Assembly (NCBI GenBank): GCA_002005505.1
Contig: MVGU01001273.1
Coordinates: 125,001 to 145,000 of the forward strand
Length of the DNA: 20,000 nt
Source: Botryococcus braunii
Taxonomy: Eukaryota > Chlorophyta > Trebouxiophyceae
Reading direction: 5' to 3'
The notes beneath the pieces were generated by a model. It ran no database searches, was not told the origin of the DNA, and was given only the letters and a program-made list of their open reading frames with translations. Position numbers and translations under genes: made by a program. Shown here one piece after another: positions 8,510 through 15,913 of this stretch; within the stretch, counting starts at the first letter, position 1, and each line of letters opens with the position of its first letter.

Positions 8510-9370
8510 AGCACACATAGGAGATGGACCCGCAGCCCCAGAGGAGGTAGAGGGGGTCAGGCCCGCAGCTGGGGAGGAGGTGGGAGCAGGAGCGGCAGTA
8601 GGAGCAGCATGAGCAGGAGCAGCAGGAGCACCCACTGGCACCTTGAGAGGAGCTCCCCCCGCCTTCACTTTGAACAATTGGTCTCCTCGCCAAAAAGTGA
8701 TCCAGCCCTCCCCCCGCAGTGTGTGGACTTCGGGTTGGCGACGCATACGCGCGGCCTTCTGCTGTGGGGTTTGGTCATCATCCATAGAGACGCTGAACTG
8801 GCGACGGAGGTCCTTGGCTTTTTTATAAGCCGCGTGCTTTGCTGCAACGGAAGTAAATTTTATGAGCACAGGGCGAGGGCGTGGAGCAGTGGGGGAATGC
8901 TTCCCCAAACGAATAGTTTCGTAGATCGAAGGAGCGCCAAGTAGGGTCTTAACTTCAGCAAGATGCTTCTCCCCCAAACTCTCCGCGACCCCGAAAAGGA
9001 TTGCATGTGGAGAGCGGAATTTTCTCTCCAGAGTTTCAATGGAGAGGAGGCAGTGATTCACGTTGTTGTCGATGGCCTCATAGGTGGCCCTCACTGTCTC
9101 ATCAACAGTACCCACGCGAGTCGCGACCTTGCTGTCAACCTTTGCATCAAGAATGGAATCAATATTGGAGCCCAAAAATGTGAACTGCTCCTCGATAGTG
9201 CCTACCCTGCTGGCCAATTGTCCGATCTCGGTTTTGAGCGGCTCCACTGCAGCCGCAACGGTCACCTCAATGGTGGCCTTCAAAGTATCCACAACTTTCT
9301 CGCTCATTTGCGCAACAAGAGATGGCAAAAACTTCTGCAAGGCAGTGAGGAAGGTGGTCTCAAGGACGGT
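8507..9370 (-). CDS. LINE ORF1 RNA-binding protein (5' end uncertain)
   Basis: About 288 residues. The N-terminal half (about 9300-8990) is rich in hydrophobic heptads (VVDTLKATIEV..., IGQLASRVGTIEEQF), predicting a coiled coil for oligomerisation. The middle (about 8985-8660) carries HAILFGVAES, RPRPVLIKFTSVAAKHAAYKKAKDLR and a DDDQTPQQKAARMRR segment. This pattern fits the RRM-like and C-terminal RNA-binding region of L1-type ORF1 proteins. The C-terminus is an Ala/Pro/Ser-rich tail with no zinc knuckle. The stop is TAG at 8507-8509, in the same frame as ORF2. The open frame extends to a GTG at 9401-9403, but bases beyond about 9372 belong to the antisense of another RT. The first in-frame ATG is at 9305-9307, so the true start is probably lost by truncation. 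Confidence 0.7.
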   Translation of the reverse strand, partial: TVLETTFLTALQKFLPSLVAQMSEKVVDTLKATIEVTVAAAVEPLKTEIGQLASRVGTIEEQFTFLGSNIDSILDAKVDSKVATRVGTVDETVRATYEAIDNNVNHCLLSIETLERKFRSPHAILFGVAESLGEKHLAEVKTLLGAPSIYETIRLGKHSPTAPRPRPVLIKFTSVAAKHAAYKKAKDLRRQFSVSMDDDQTPQQKAARMRRQPEVHTLRGEGWITFWRGDQLFKVKAGGAPLKVPVGAPAAPAHAAPTAAPAPTSSPAAGLTPSTSSGAAGPSPMCA

Positions 9371-9377
9371 GGTCCCC

Positions 9378-10724
9378 CGATATCTTGCACACCATTGTCC
9401 CACGGCTGGCCTTCAGCTACCTGATGGCACGCGTTTAAATATAATACGTATCCAAGTGCTAGGTTTTGCGGACGATTTTGTTCTCGTCGCGCCTACAGTT
9501 GAGGACCTACAGGTGTTGGTGAATGCTACTCAAGAATGGTGTAAGAGTATGGACATGCGCCTAAATGGGGCCAAGACGCAATACCTTTCAGTAAATCCAG
9601 ACCCTCGGACACCCTCTACCTCTCTAGAGGTTGCAGGGGTAAGAATTGGTCCGGTACAGGAGGTTAAATACCTTGGATTACAGATTCATGCCAAGAATGG
9701 CCTTCAAGCCGGCATTAAGAACCTCGAGCAGAGGTTCTGGATAGCATGGGAAGACCTTACTAGAGCTTATAGCAATCTCGGTTGCAACATGTCAATGATG
9801 CTCATGACAGAACTGTACTTAGCTTGCCTACCACCCCTCATCTCCTATGGATGTGAAGTCTGGGCATTCAGATGCTTTCAAGGCAGACAATTGTCTTCGG
9901 GAAAACCTAGTAGTATACCCCTATTGGATGCGCACAAGCGGGTCCTAGCTCAGATTTTGGGGGTGCGTCGGACAATCCCTGAGGAAATAATCAATTGTGA
10001 ATTAAACATATTTTCTTTGTGGTCAACTTGGATCTTACGTATGGCCAGGTTTTGGAACAATATAGCGGCCATGAGACCTGATTCATTACACTACAAGGTC
10101 CTCATGCATGACATTAGGTTGGCAATAGTAGAAGGCCGAGAAACGTTTTCGGGTACCCTTATGCAACAACTTACGAAACTAGGATACTATATAGCTGACC
10201 ATGTGCGGTTTGATAGAGCCTTGCAGATTGACATTTCACAGGTAAAGGATCTGTTAGACCGTAAAAGTGACATGATATGGGATGACCTGGACATCTCCCC
10301 TCGCACTTGTTCATCCCCAAGAGCCTTATTCTTCAGATACCAAAGGTGGTTCGCACGTCAGCCTCATGTGCCACGGCGTAAGAGTGCGCTCAAACTCCAC
10401 CTTCCTAATTGTACATTGCGGACCTTTATGCGATTTAGATTAGGGTGTCATGACCTTCCTATTGATAAAGGTAGACAACAAGGCATCCCTCGAGACCAGA
10501 GGATTTGCACGAGGTGCTCCTTAGAGCTCGTTGGTGATGAACATCATCTGTTGTTCACCTGTCCAGCTGTACAACATGTACGGCAACAATTTATGCATCT
10601 CTTTCAACAAAGGAGTCGATCTGTACAGACGTTTATGTGGCAAGAAGACCTTGAAGGGGTTGCCAAATTTGTGACTAGAGCATTGGAGAGCTACCTCACT
10701 CTCCCAGGTGCTGTGCGACCTTAG
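9378..10724 (+). pseudogene. Reverse transcriptase C-terminal half (LINE)
   Basis: About 448 residues without an internal stop. It begins RYLAHHCPTAG, which aligns with [11 protein letters not shown] of the other LINE's RT just before the catalytic box. The box is FADDF (9464-9475), a Phe variant of YxDD. Then come the thumb motif VKYLGLQIH, SYGCEVWAF, a long C-terminal region, and a CCHC knuckle with CTRC...GDEHHLLFTC near 10510-10560. It stops at TAG (10722-10724). The catalytic Asp of the DxxKAYD motif and everything upstream are missing, so it cannot encode an active enzyme. The lack of internal stops suggests a young truncation. Confidence 0.85.
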
Positions 10725-10765
10725 TTGGCTAAGATATGGGTCATTCATTGTACTGCCGTCCTCTT

Positions 10766-10814
10766 CAGCCCTAGTGGCTGGTCTTTGGATGTAATCTTCC
10801 TTCCTTTCCAAGAG
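10766..10814 (+). other. Conserved LINE 3'-terminal motif (plus element)
   Basis: CAGCC-CTAGT-GGCTG (10766-10780) is a perfect 5-bp stem with a 5-base loop. GATGTAA (10788-10794), a CTTCCTTCCTTT run and CAAGAG follow. It matches 4878-4925 (read on the minus strand) in order and spacing. The hairpin here is stronger than in the minus-strand element. Confidence 0.6.
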
Positions 10815-10960
10815 GATCATCGGGAGTCGGACTTTCGGAACGTGGGCGTTTCTCGCCAGAATTAATGAAAGTAGACAAGATATTCATGGCTTTGTCAAAG
10901 ACTCGTAGGTCGCAAGTAGGGACCTCATCACTGATGAGTCATCAGCCTCACCCGTGCCAC

Positions 10961-11092
10961 TGGGACTCCCGCAAGGTCGAATCGTGGATTTTCAGATTGC
11001 GTGGATTTCAGCGCAGACTTCCTTCTTTCCAGTCGGGACAGTCCCGATCGTGTCAGATTTCGGGCTGAAATGTGATCTCGTGGGAGAACACA
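10961..11092. mobile_element. 132-bp MITE-like insertion with 7-bp target duplication
   Basis: GTGCCAC flanks the insert on both sides (10954-10960 and 11093-11099). Copy A has the single-copy empty site, GTACCAC followed by GTGATAATATT (about 1390-1405). The insert starts TGGGACTCCC and ends GGGAGAACACA. The ends are imperfect inverted repeats (the complement of the right end reads TGTGTTCTCCCACGAG). A short hairpin, TCGGGAC-A-GTCCCGA, lies inside. A 7-8-bp duplication would suit a hAT-type element, but the family is not established. Confidence 0.7.
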
Positions 11093-11753
11093 GTGCCACG
11101 TGACAAAATTCAAACGGACACCGAAACATCAGCCAATGGCCTGGCCCAAACTTTGACAAAACACGGCCTTTTACTGCCGAATGGTCATTCTCTCAAAACG
11201 ACGTATGTCTAACATCATTTGGTACTGGTTCTAAGTTCCTTTGATCTGTGGATCCACAAGCTTTGTTACAAGGCGTTGAGCACGGCATCCTTTGGGTAAG
11301 GCAAAGAAATTCGCGTATCCAATGTCTTACTGATAGTTTCACGTCCAGTTTTTGGTTAGAGTGGGCCAAATGGGCTGCAAGTAAAGGAACCCTTGCAGTT
11401 TGCTCTAGTGGGTGGGCTTCCGAACACACACCGAATACGCCCGGAAATGTATTTCGCACTACTTGAAACACTTTTTCAACGAATTGTAGTTTAAATGAAT
11501 TATTCACAAGCCCATCAATGAAGAAAGGGATAAAGACAGCTCGATATGTTCGACCCAGTCCGATACACACGTGTTACCTAGTGCGACTTGTTGCAAACGA
11601 TGTTGCTAAATGTTAGGCAGAAAACTCATTCTAACAACCAAATCGAACCATTGTTTAAAGCTATTGGCACAAAGGCTGTACAGGCCGGGGCTCGGTCAAT
11701 ATGGGTCGCCTTGCAGCACGTATATCCGGCATAGCTTTCCTTTTTGCCTGCAG

Positions 11754-11808
11754 CTATTTCAATGGCCATGCAATGGAGGGTTCCTCTTATCAAATGTATC
11801 AGTTTCAG
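11754..11808 (+). other. Candidate 55-bp exon in copy B
   Basis: Counterpart of 2063-2117, with the same TTTTTGCCTGCAG acceptor and GTGAG donor and 51 of 55 bases identical. This exceeds the similarity of most of the unit by eye. Upstream frame breaks suggest that copy B as a whole is not an intact gene. Confidence 0.35.
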
Positions 11809-11848
11809 GTGAGGATTTCGGACTGTTGGGGTCTTATTTGAATTTCGA

Positions 11849-12158
11849 CGTAACTTTGCGCATTGACCACTCAGTGTAATCTTACGTACCACTCAGCCAG
11901 GAACTAGAACGAGTTGGCACAACTGAGCCTCGAGCTCGTAGAGTAGCAAACAAAGTGCTCGTCACAGTGGTACCTCTGAAACAGAAGCAAAATTATCCTC
12001 CAGTTGTGAGGACAATAGGGCTGCATAACCTGGGATGCACGTCTAGCCCTTTCATGCAACCGGTTGGCACATTGAAATAAAGTCAGGGCCTTTCAGAAAA
12101 CAGGCAACCGAAAGTTATGGCCATCTACTGCAACACAGGCCCCAAAGGTGTAAACACT
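11849..12158. other. Unassigned spacer
   Basis: No gene, repeat or RNA signature is visible in these 310 bp. Confidence 0.4.
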
Positions 12159-12206
12159 CCCCCCCCCCCCCCAAAAAAAAAAAAAAAAAAAAAAAAACAA
12201 AAAAAA
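12159..12206. repeat. C14-A25 homopolymer junction
   Basis: Fourteen C (12159-12172) run directly into 25 A (12173-12197), then C and A8. A long A-run can be the tail of a reverse-transcribed insert, but no SINE or cDNA was recognised just upstream. Homopolymers this long are also prone to sequencing and assembly error. Confidence 0.9.
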
Positions 12207-12908
12207 AGAATGCTGATATCCTCTTGGGAAGGGTAGAGTGCAGGACACTAGTTCAGAGATGGGTCAATGGCCATACAGTTCAACATATGCAGCTGTACCT
12301 GCAATAATGTCTAGGGCCCTAGCTTCCCCTGAGGTAGTGGTTCTCCTGTATCATGTCAAGTGTGGTGGCCTGTGTGGTTGACTCTTCTCAGCGCCTTAAA
12401 CTAGATTCCTTGAACTTCATCAGGCCCCTTGTTCACGCTCATCAGTTCCCCTCTGAGCTCAGCGTGACCCGTTGCAGACGCTCGAACATGTAGCAAGTCT
12501 GGTGCAGCAACTCGCAGAGTCATTTGTTTCAGTTTGCTGGCTTCATTCAACCAAGAAGAAACTCTTTTCTTTCATTTTACTGGTCTCAAATTACTGGTTT
12601 CATTTTGCAAAGATATCTTGCATGTTAGCAAGGCTATGCGGTGTTGCTTGAACAGGCGCAGGATGCCGTCGGTGGGAAGAACGCGATGTTGGTATAAATG
12701 GAAGCCAGCACCTCTGCAGCGTCACCCGTGTCAGGCGCCTCTGAAAGCACGCCCTCCAGTGGTAACCCCAGCGCTGACGGTCCCGAGCCTGCTCTGACAT
12801 CAGCAGGGGTTGGTCAAGGTAATCATTCCAGGTGCATTTTTGGTTGGTTATTATGTACCCCAGAACAACATACTCCTACCCGAGAGAAAATGCCAGCAGG
12901 TACTACTG
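12207..12908. other. Unassigned spacer
   Basis: Short open frames exist on both strands around 12534-12800, but they lack recognised motifs and overlap each other. I see no supported gene. Confidence 0.4.
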
Positions 12909-13139
12909 TGGAGCACCCCAGGAAGTACCGCTATGTACTTCTATGTACTAGTACTACTATGGAGTAAGCCAGGTAGTACCGCTATGTACTTCTATGTACT
13001 AGTACTACTTTGGAGTAAGCCAGGTAGTACCACTATGTACCTCTATGTACTAGTACTACTTTGGAGTAAGCCAGGTAGTACCACTATGTACTTCTATGTA
13101 CTAGTGCTACTTTGGAGTAACCCAGGTAGTACCACTATG
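12909..13139 (+). repeat. 51-bp minisatellite, 4.5 units
   Basis: Units begin TGGAG at 12909, 12960, 13011, 13062 and 13113, an exact 51-bp period. The first unit is the most diverged. Because 51 is a multiple of 3, one + frame (from about 12810) stays open and encodes a 17-residue repeat, WSKPGSTTMYFYVLVLL with minor variants. CTATGTACT is itself repeated inside each unit. No start context or flanking coding sequence convinces me that it is translated. Confidence 0.9.
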
Positions 13140-13179
13140 CTAGGGGCGTAGTCACGAATTTTCCGATCCGCCAGCATCT

Positions 13180-13495
13180 CACCAGGCCAGCCTTCCACTA
13201 GATTGGCTGCCATATGTATCAGCCAGCCTCTCGCTGACTAGCCTCCCACTAGTTAGGCCTTCATTAGTCAGCCTCCAACTGGTTAGCCTCCCACCAGTTA
13301 GACTTCCATTAGTCAGCCTCCCACTGGTTAGCCTGTCACTTATTAGCCTCTCTGAGTTAGCCTCTCACTAGGTAGCCTCACCTGTTAGCCCCATTAGCAT
13401 GCCCCCAACTAGTATGCCCCCACTAGTTTGCCTCTCACCAGTTCGCATTTCACCAGTTAGCCTCTCACTAGCCAGCCTGCCACTGCTAGCATTGA
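13180..13495. repeat. Degenerate 15-17-bp minisatellite
   Basis: About 18-20 imperfect units of the type GTTAGCCTCTCACTA, varying as CAGCCTCCCACTA, TATGCCCCCACTA and similar. Unit length drifts between about 14 and 18 bp. There is no constant repeat-spacer pattern. Confidence 0.8.
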
Positions 13496-13964
13496 CGCTG
13501 GTGACGAATATGGTTGGGATTGTTCCCAGGGGGGGGGGGGGGAGGGAATGTTCATGAAGTCCCTTTTCTAAAGGTCCTCCTCAAGGTCCACTTTTAGTTA
13601 TTCTTCAGGAAGTTCCTCCCAAGTTCCGCTTCAAATTCCTGATGGCAAAGTTCGTCTTCCAGTCGCTCTTTAGGTAGGCCTCATGGTCATCAACAGCCAG
13701 GAAAGTTGAGACAGGACAGCTAGATGGACAGATTGCAGGCAGATCCGATGCTTGGGAGCCGGCAGATATGTGCGGCTACACATGCCAAGCACGTGCCACT
13801 TCAGTCTCAATCTTGATCAGTAGGGAACTCCCTCAAGTTGGTCGGTTACAAGAGTTCTAGCATCGTAGCGAGTAAGATTACATACACAGTCTAGCAGGTA
13901 CATGCAAGAGACTCGAGGCCAGATGCATTTAGTCCCCTTCTGGTCAAAGAGATAAAATTTGCTG
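13496..13964. other. Unassigned spacer with G14 tract
   Basis: A run of 14 G (13529-13542) is followed by AGGG. Next is a short stretch rich in AAGTTCC/AAGTCC words (13560-13640), possibly a decayed tandem repeat. Nothing coding is recognised. Confidence 0.5.
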
Positions 13965-15400
13965 CCATGTGTCTGGGGTCCTGCATTGGGGTTGCTGCAG
14001 ACAAACCCCTCAGGAAGGGGTGTGTTGTACGTACACTGCACTGTCAGATGTACTGCATAGTGGTGCCTGCTGGCATATCTCTCGGTTAGAAGTATGTGGG
14101 TCTGTCTGGAGACACTCCATTGTGCTTCATGTTGGCATCTCTTCCGGTTGAATGTATGCGGTATTGTCTTTGGTTCTGCATAGTGGTACATACCTGCATA
14201 GCGGTATTCATGCTGGCACGTCGTTCAGGTGGCAGCACGGGGTACTGTCTGGGGTACTGCATAGGGGTACCTATTTGCGCTTCTCTTGGGTAGTAGCATG
14301 TGGTACATATTGGTACCTGCTGATGTCTCTCATGGGCTGTGTTCACGCCGGAATCGCGCGATTCGATTCGTCTAGTGTAACGCGCCCACGAGGGTGCCAT
14401 TTGATAGTAGGTAATGTAACACCCCGTACAAGTCGTCGGCATCGGAGTATGTTTTCGGGTAAACACATATTTGCCGATGCAGTCACCATCTGCCTGTACC
14501 AAAAGGACTTAGGTAGTAGCATCCGGTACCCCCTGGGGTACTGCATTGGGGTAGAGCACGGGATAATGTCTACGGTATTGCATACCAGAACGCTGGTGTC
14601 TCTCTCTCGGAAAGTAGCATGTGGAATGCCTGGGGTACTGCATAATGGTACCTGCTTACAAATCTCTCGAGAGTAGCGTGCGGTACGGCATGGGGTACTT
14701 GCTGGTATCTCTCGGGTAGTTACATGTGGTACCTGCTACCACTGATCTCGGGTAGTAGCATGTGGTACCGCTTGGTGTACTGCATAGCAATACCTGCTGG
14801 TTTCTCTATCGGATAGTCGCCATGTGATATGCCTGGGGTCCTGCACAGTGGTATTTGCTTGCACATCTCTCGGGTAATAGCATGCGGTACCGCCTGGGAG
14901 ACTGCATACGAGTACTCGCTGTTATCACTCTCGGGTGGTACCATGTGGTATGCCTTGAGTACTGCATAGTGGTACCTTCTGCCCCCTCTCTCGGGTAGTA
15001 GCATGCAGTACCGCTTGGACGTACTGCATAGCGGTACTTGCTGGCTTCTCTCTCCGGTGGTACCATGTGGTATGTCTGGGGTCCTGTACAGTGGTACCTG
15101 ATTGCAGATCTCTTGGGTTGAAGCATGCGATACCGCCTGGGGTACTGCTTACGAGTACTTGCTGGTATCTCCCTTGGGTAGTAGCATGCGGTACCGCCTT
15201 GGGTACTACAAATGGGAGCTTGCTGATATCTCTCACAGTAGCATGTGGTATGCCTGGGGTACTGCGTAGTGGCACTTGCTGCTATCTCTCTCGGGTAGTA
15301 GCATGCGGTACCGCTTGGTGTACTACATAGCGGTACTTGCTGGGCATTTCTCTCGAGTAGTTGCATGTGGTATGCCTGGGTTACTGCATAGTTGTGCTTA
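13965..15400. repeat. About 61-bp satellite array with higher-order structure
   Basis: Monomers share a GCATG[T/C]GGTA...CTGCATAG[T/C]GGTAC[T/C]TGCTGG...TCTCTCGGGTAGTA plan. Monomer anchors lie at 14758, 14820, 14880, 14940, 15001, 15063, 15123, 15185, 15241, 15301 and 15363, spaced 56-62 bp. Types alternate: 'ATGCCTGGGG' monomers and 'ACCGC[T/C]TGG' monomers. Diagnostic variants recur 243 bp apart (GGGGTCCTG at 14835 and 15078; ACGAGTACT around 14909 and 15152), which is a four-monomer higher-order repeat. The left part (13965-14336) is more degenerate. The long open frames across it are by-products of the repeat. Confidence 0.85.
14337..14510. mobile_element. Unrelated insert interrupting the satellite
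   Basis: About 174 bp without satellite words sit between two satellite stretches. A 14-bp perfect palindrome, GAATCGCGCGATTC (14351-14364), lies near its left end. It contains TGTAACACCCC at 14415, a string similar to the start of many plant Ty3-type LTRs. No clear terminal repeats or target duplication were found. Confidence 0.45.
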
Positions 15401-15401
15401 A

Positions 15402-15531
15402 AGGGCATCCGCACTCATGCTCGTGCAATTTTGATCACGCGGCATTGCTGCTCGTACGAACACTCGCGGTGTTCGATTTCTGTACTGCGAGCACTGCGAG
15501 TACTTGTCTCGAGCAGAACTGCGGATGCCCT
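15402..15531 (+). mobile_element. MITE copy 1 (PIF/Harbinger-like)
   Basis: 130 bp bounded by perfect 12-bp terminal inverted repeats, AGGGCATCCGCA (15402-15413) and TGCGGATGCCCT (15520-15531). An internal hairpin, CGAACAC-TCGCG-GTGTTCG, lies inside a 26-bp core (15450-15475) shared with copy 2. Flanks TTA (left) and TTC (right) allow a decayed 3-bp TWA target duplication. The end sequence and that duplication suit PIF/Harbinger-type MITEs. It has no coding capacity and would depend on a transposase encoded elsewhere. It sits at the right edge of the satellite array. Confidence 0.75.
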
Positions 15532-15793
15532 CTTCCAGAGTAGTACCTGTTAGCATTTTCTTCTCTGTGGAGACAAACAACTTCGGTTACCGTTTCAAAT
15601 AGAATAACCCTTACTTCCAGCAGCACATTGCTCCTGAGCGCCTTGCCCCTTTCCTCTGTATATTAGCATCCAAGCCAAGTACCAAAACCTTCGGTCAGAT
15701 CCATAGATACCAGCTTGGGCAGCATGAGGCTCCCTTGCCATGCTTTTCGAATGCTCCTCAGTCATGAAAGGCGCCTCACTATTTTTCACCATT
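15532..15793. other. Spacer between two inverted MITEs
   Basis: 262 bp with no recognised gene. Short open frames on the minus strand overlap the MITE and carry no motif. Confidence 0.5.
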
Positions 15794-15913
15794 AGAGGGC
15801 ATCAGCACTTGTGCTCGGAACGAGTACTTGCGGTGCATGCATTACGAAAAACGAACACCGCGAGTGTTCGTACGAGCGGCAACTCAGCATGCTCGGAATT
15901 GCGAACGCCCTCT
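15794..15913 (-). mobile_element. MITE copy 2, opposite orientation
   Basis: 120 bp with terminal inverted repeats: AGAGGGCATCAGCA (15794-15807) and the complement of its right end, AGAGGGCGTTCGCAA (15899-15913). Its core (15852-15877) is the exact reverse complement of 26 bases of copy 1, so the two copies face opposite ways. The flanks are TTA and TGA. Termini differ from copy 1 at a few positions, so the two are separate old insertions of one family. Confidence 0.75.

Larger units (their letters stand above)
4866..9372 (-). mobile_element. Near-complete APE-type LINE (non-LTR retrotransposon)
   Basis: About 4.5 kb on the minus strand: ORF1, a TAG, ORF2 (endonuclease, RT, CCHC knuckle), a roughly 215-bp 3' UTR, a conserved 3' motif (4878-4925) and a short A6 (4866-4871 on the complement). 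The 5' boundary near 9372 is where the antisense strand becomes coding for a different RT. It is probably 5'-truncated, because ORF1 has no ATG at its start. The order of parts and the LINE-like ORF1 place it broadly with L1/I/Jockey-type LINEs. Its coding defects are few (one 7-bp duplication, plus the TAG), suggesting a fairly young copy. The clade needs a phylogeny. Confidence 0.85.
9373..10814 (+). mobile_element. 5'-truncated LINE of a second family
   Basis: The element is truncated inside the RT palm and retains its 3' half plus a 3' UTR of about 90 bp ending in the shared 3' motif (10766-10814). It lies head to head with the minus-strand LINE. Its coding sequence is more AT-rich, and its protein is clearly divergent (FADDFVLVAP against [10 protein letters not shown]), so it is not an inverted piece of the same element. 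Confidence 0.8.
4345..10913. mobile_element. Composite retroelement insertion into copy B
   Basis: A 6.57-kb block is absent from the corresponding point of copy A (about 1343). It is flanked by AAGTGGGA (4337-4344) and AAGTAGGGA (10914-10922), a near-perfect 8-9-bp direct repeat that could be a target-site duplication. It holds three retroelement pieces: a + strand 3' fragment, a minus-strand near-complete LINE and a + strand truncated LINE. Whether these arrived as one event or by nested insertion cannot be settled by eye. The last 100 bp (10815-10913) match nothing else in the window. Confidence 0.6.
10914..11848 (+). repeat. 1.1-kb duplicated unit, copy B, right part
   Basis: Continues the homology with copy A from AAGTAGGGACCTCATCA (compare GAAGTGGGACTTCATCA in copy A) to just past the shared TTTCAGGTGAG. 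It contains one extra segment against copy A, a MITE-like insert at 10961-11092. One frame encodes DPQALLQGVEHGILWVRQRNS and stays open to a TGA at about 11463, echoing copy A, but it is broken relative to downstream blocks. I take it for a decayed copy of an unknown gene or element. Confidence 0.8.

Noticed and set aside
8492..8944. Plus-strand open frame rich in Arg/Ser/Gly opposite ORF1
   Set aside because: It is the antisense of the Ala/Pro-rich tail of LINE ORF1, a composition effect.
4345..10913. Twin-priming inversion of a single LINE
   Set aside because: The minus and plus RT proteins differ strongly ([10 protein letters not shown] against FADDFVLVAP) and in base composition, so they are different families, not one inverted element.
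13180..13495. CRISPR-like array
   Set aside because: Units are contiguous, degenerate and vary in length. There are no unique spacers of constant size, and the context is eukaryotic.
14806..15414. 202-residue open frame on the minus strand across the satellite
   Set aside because: It is a by-product of 60-62-bp monomers keeping the frame open. Its residues repeat with the satellite and show no domain.
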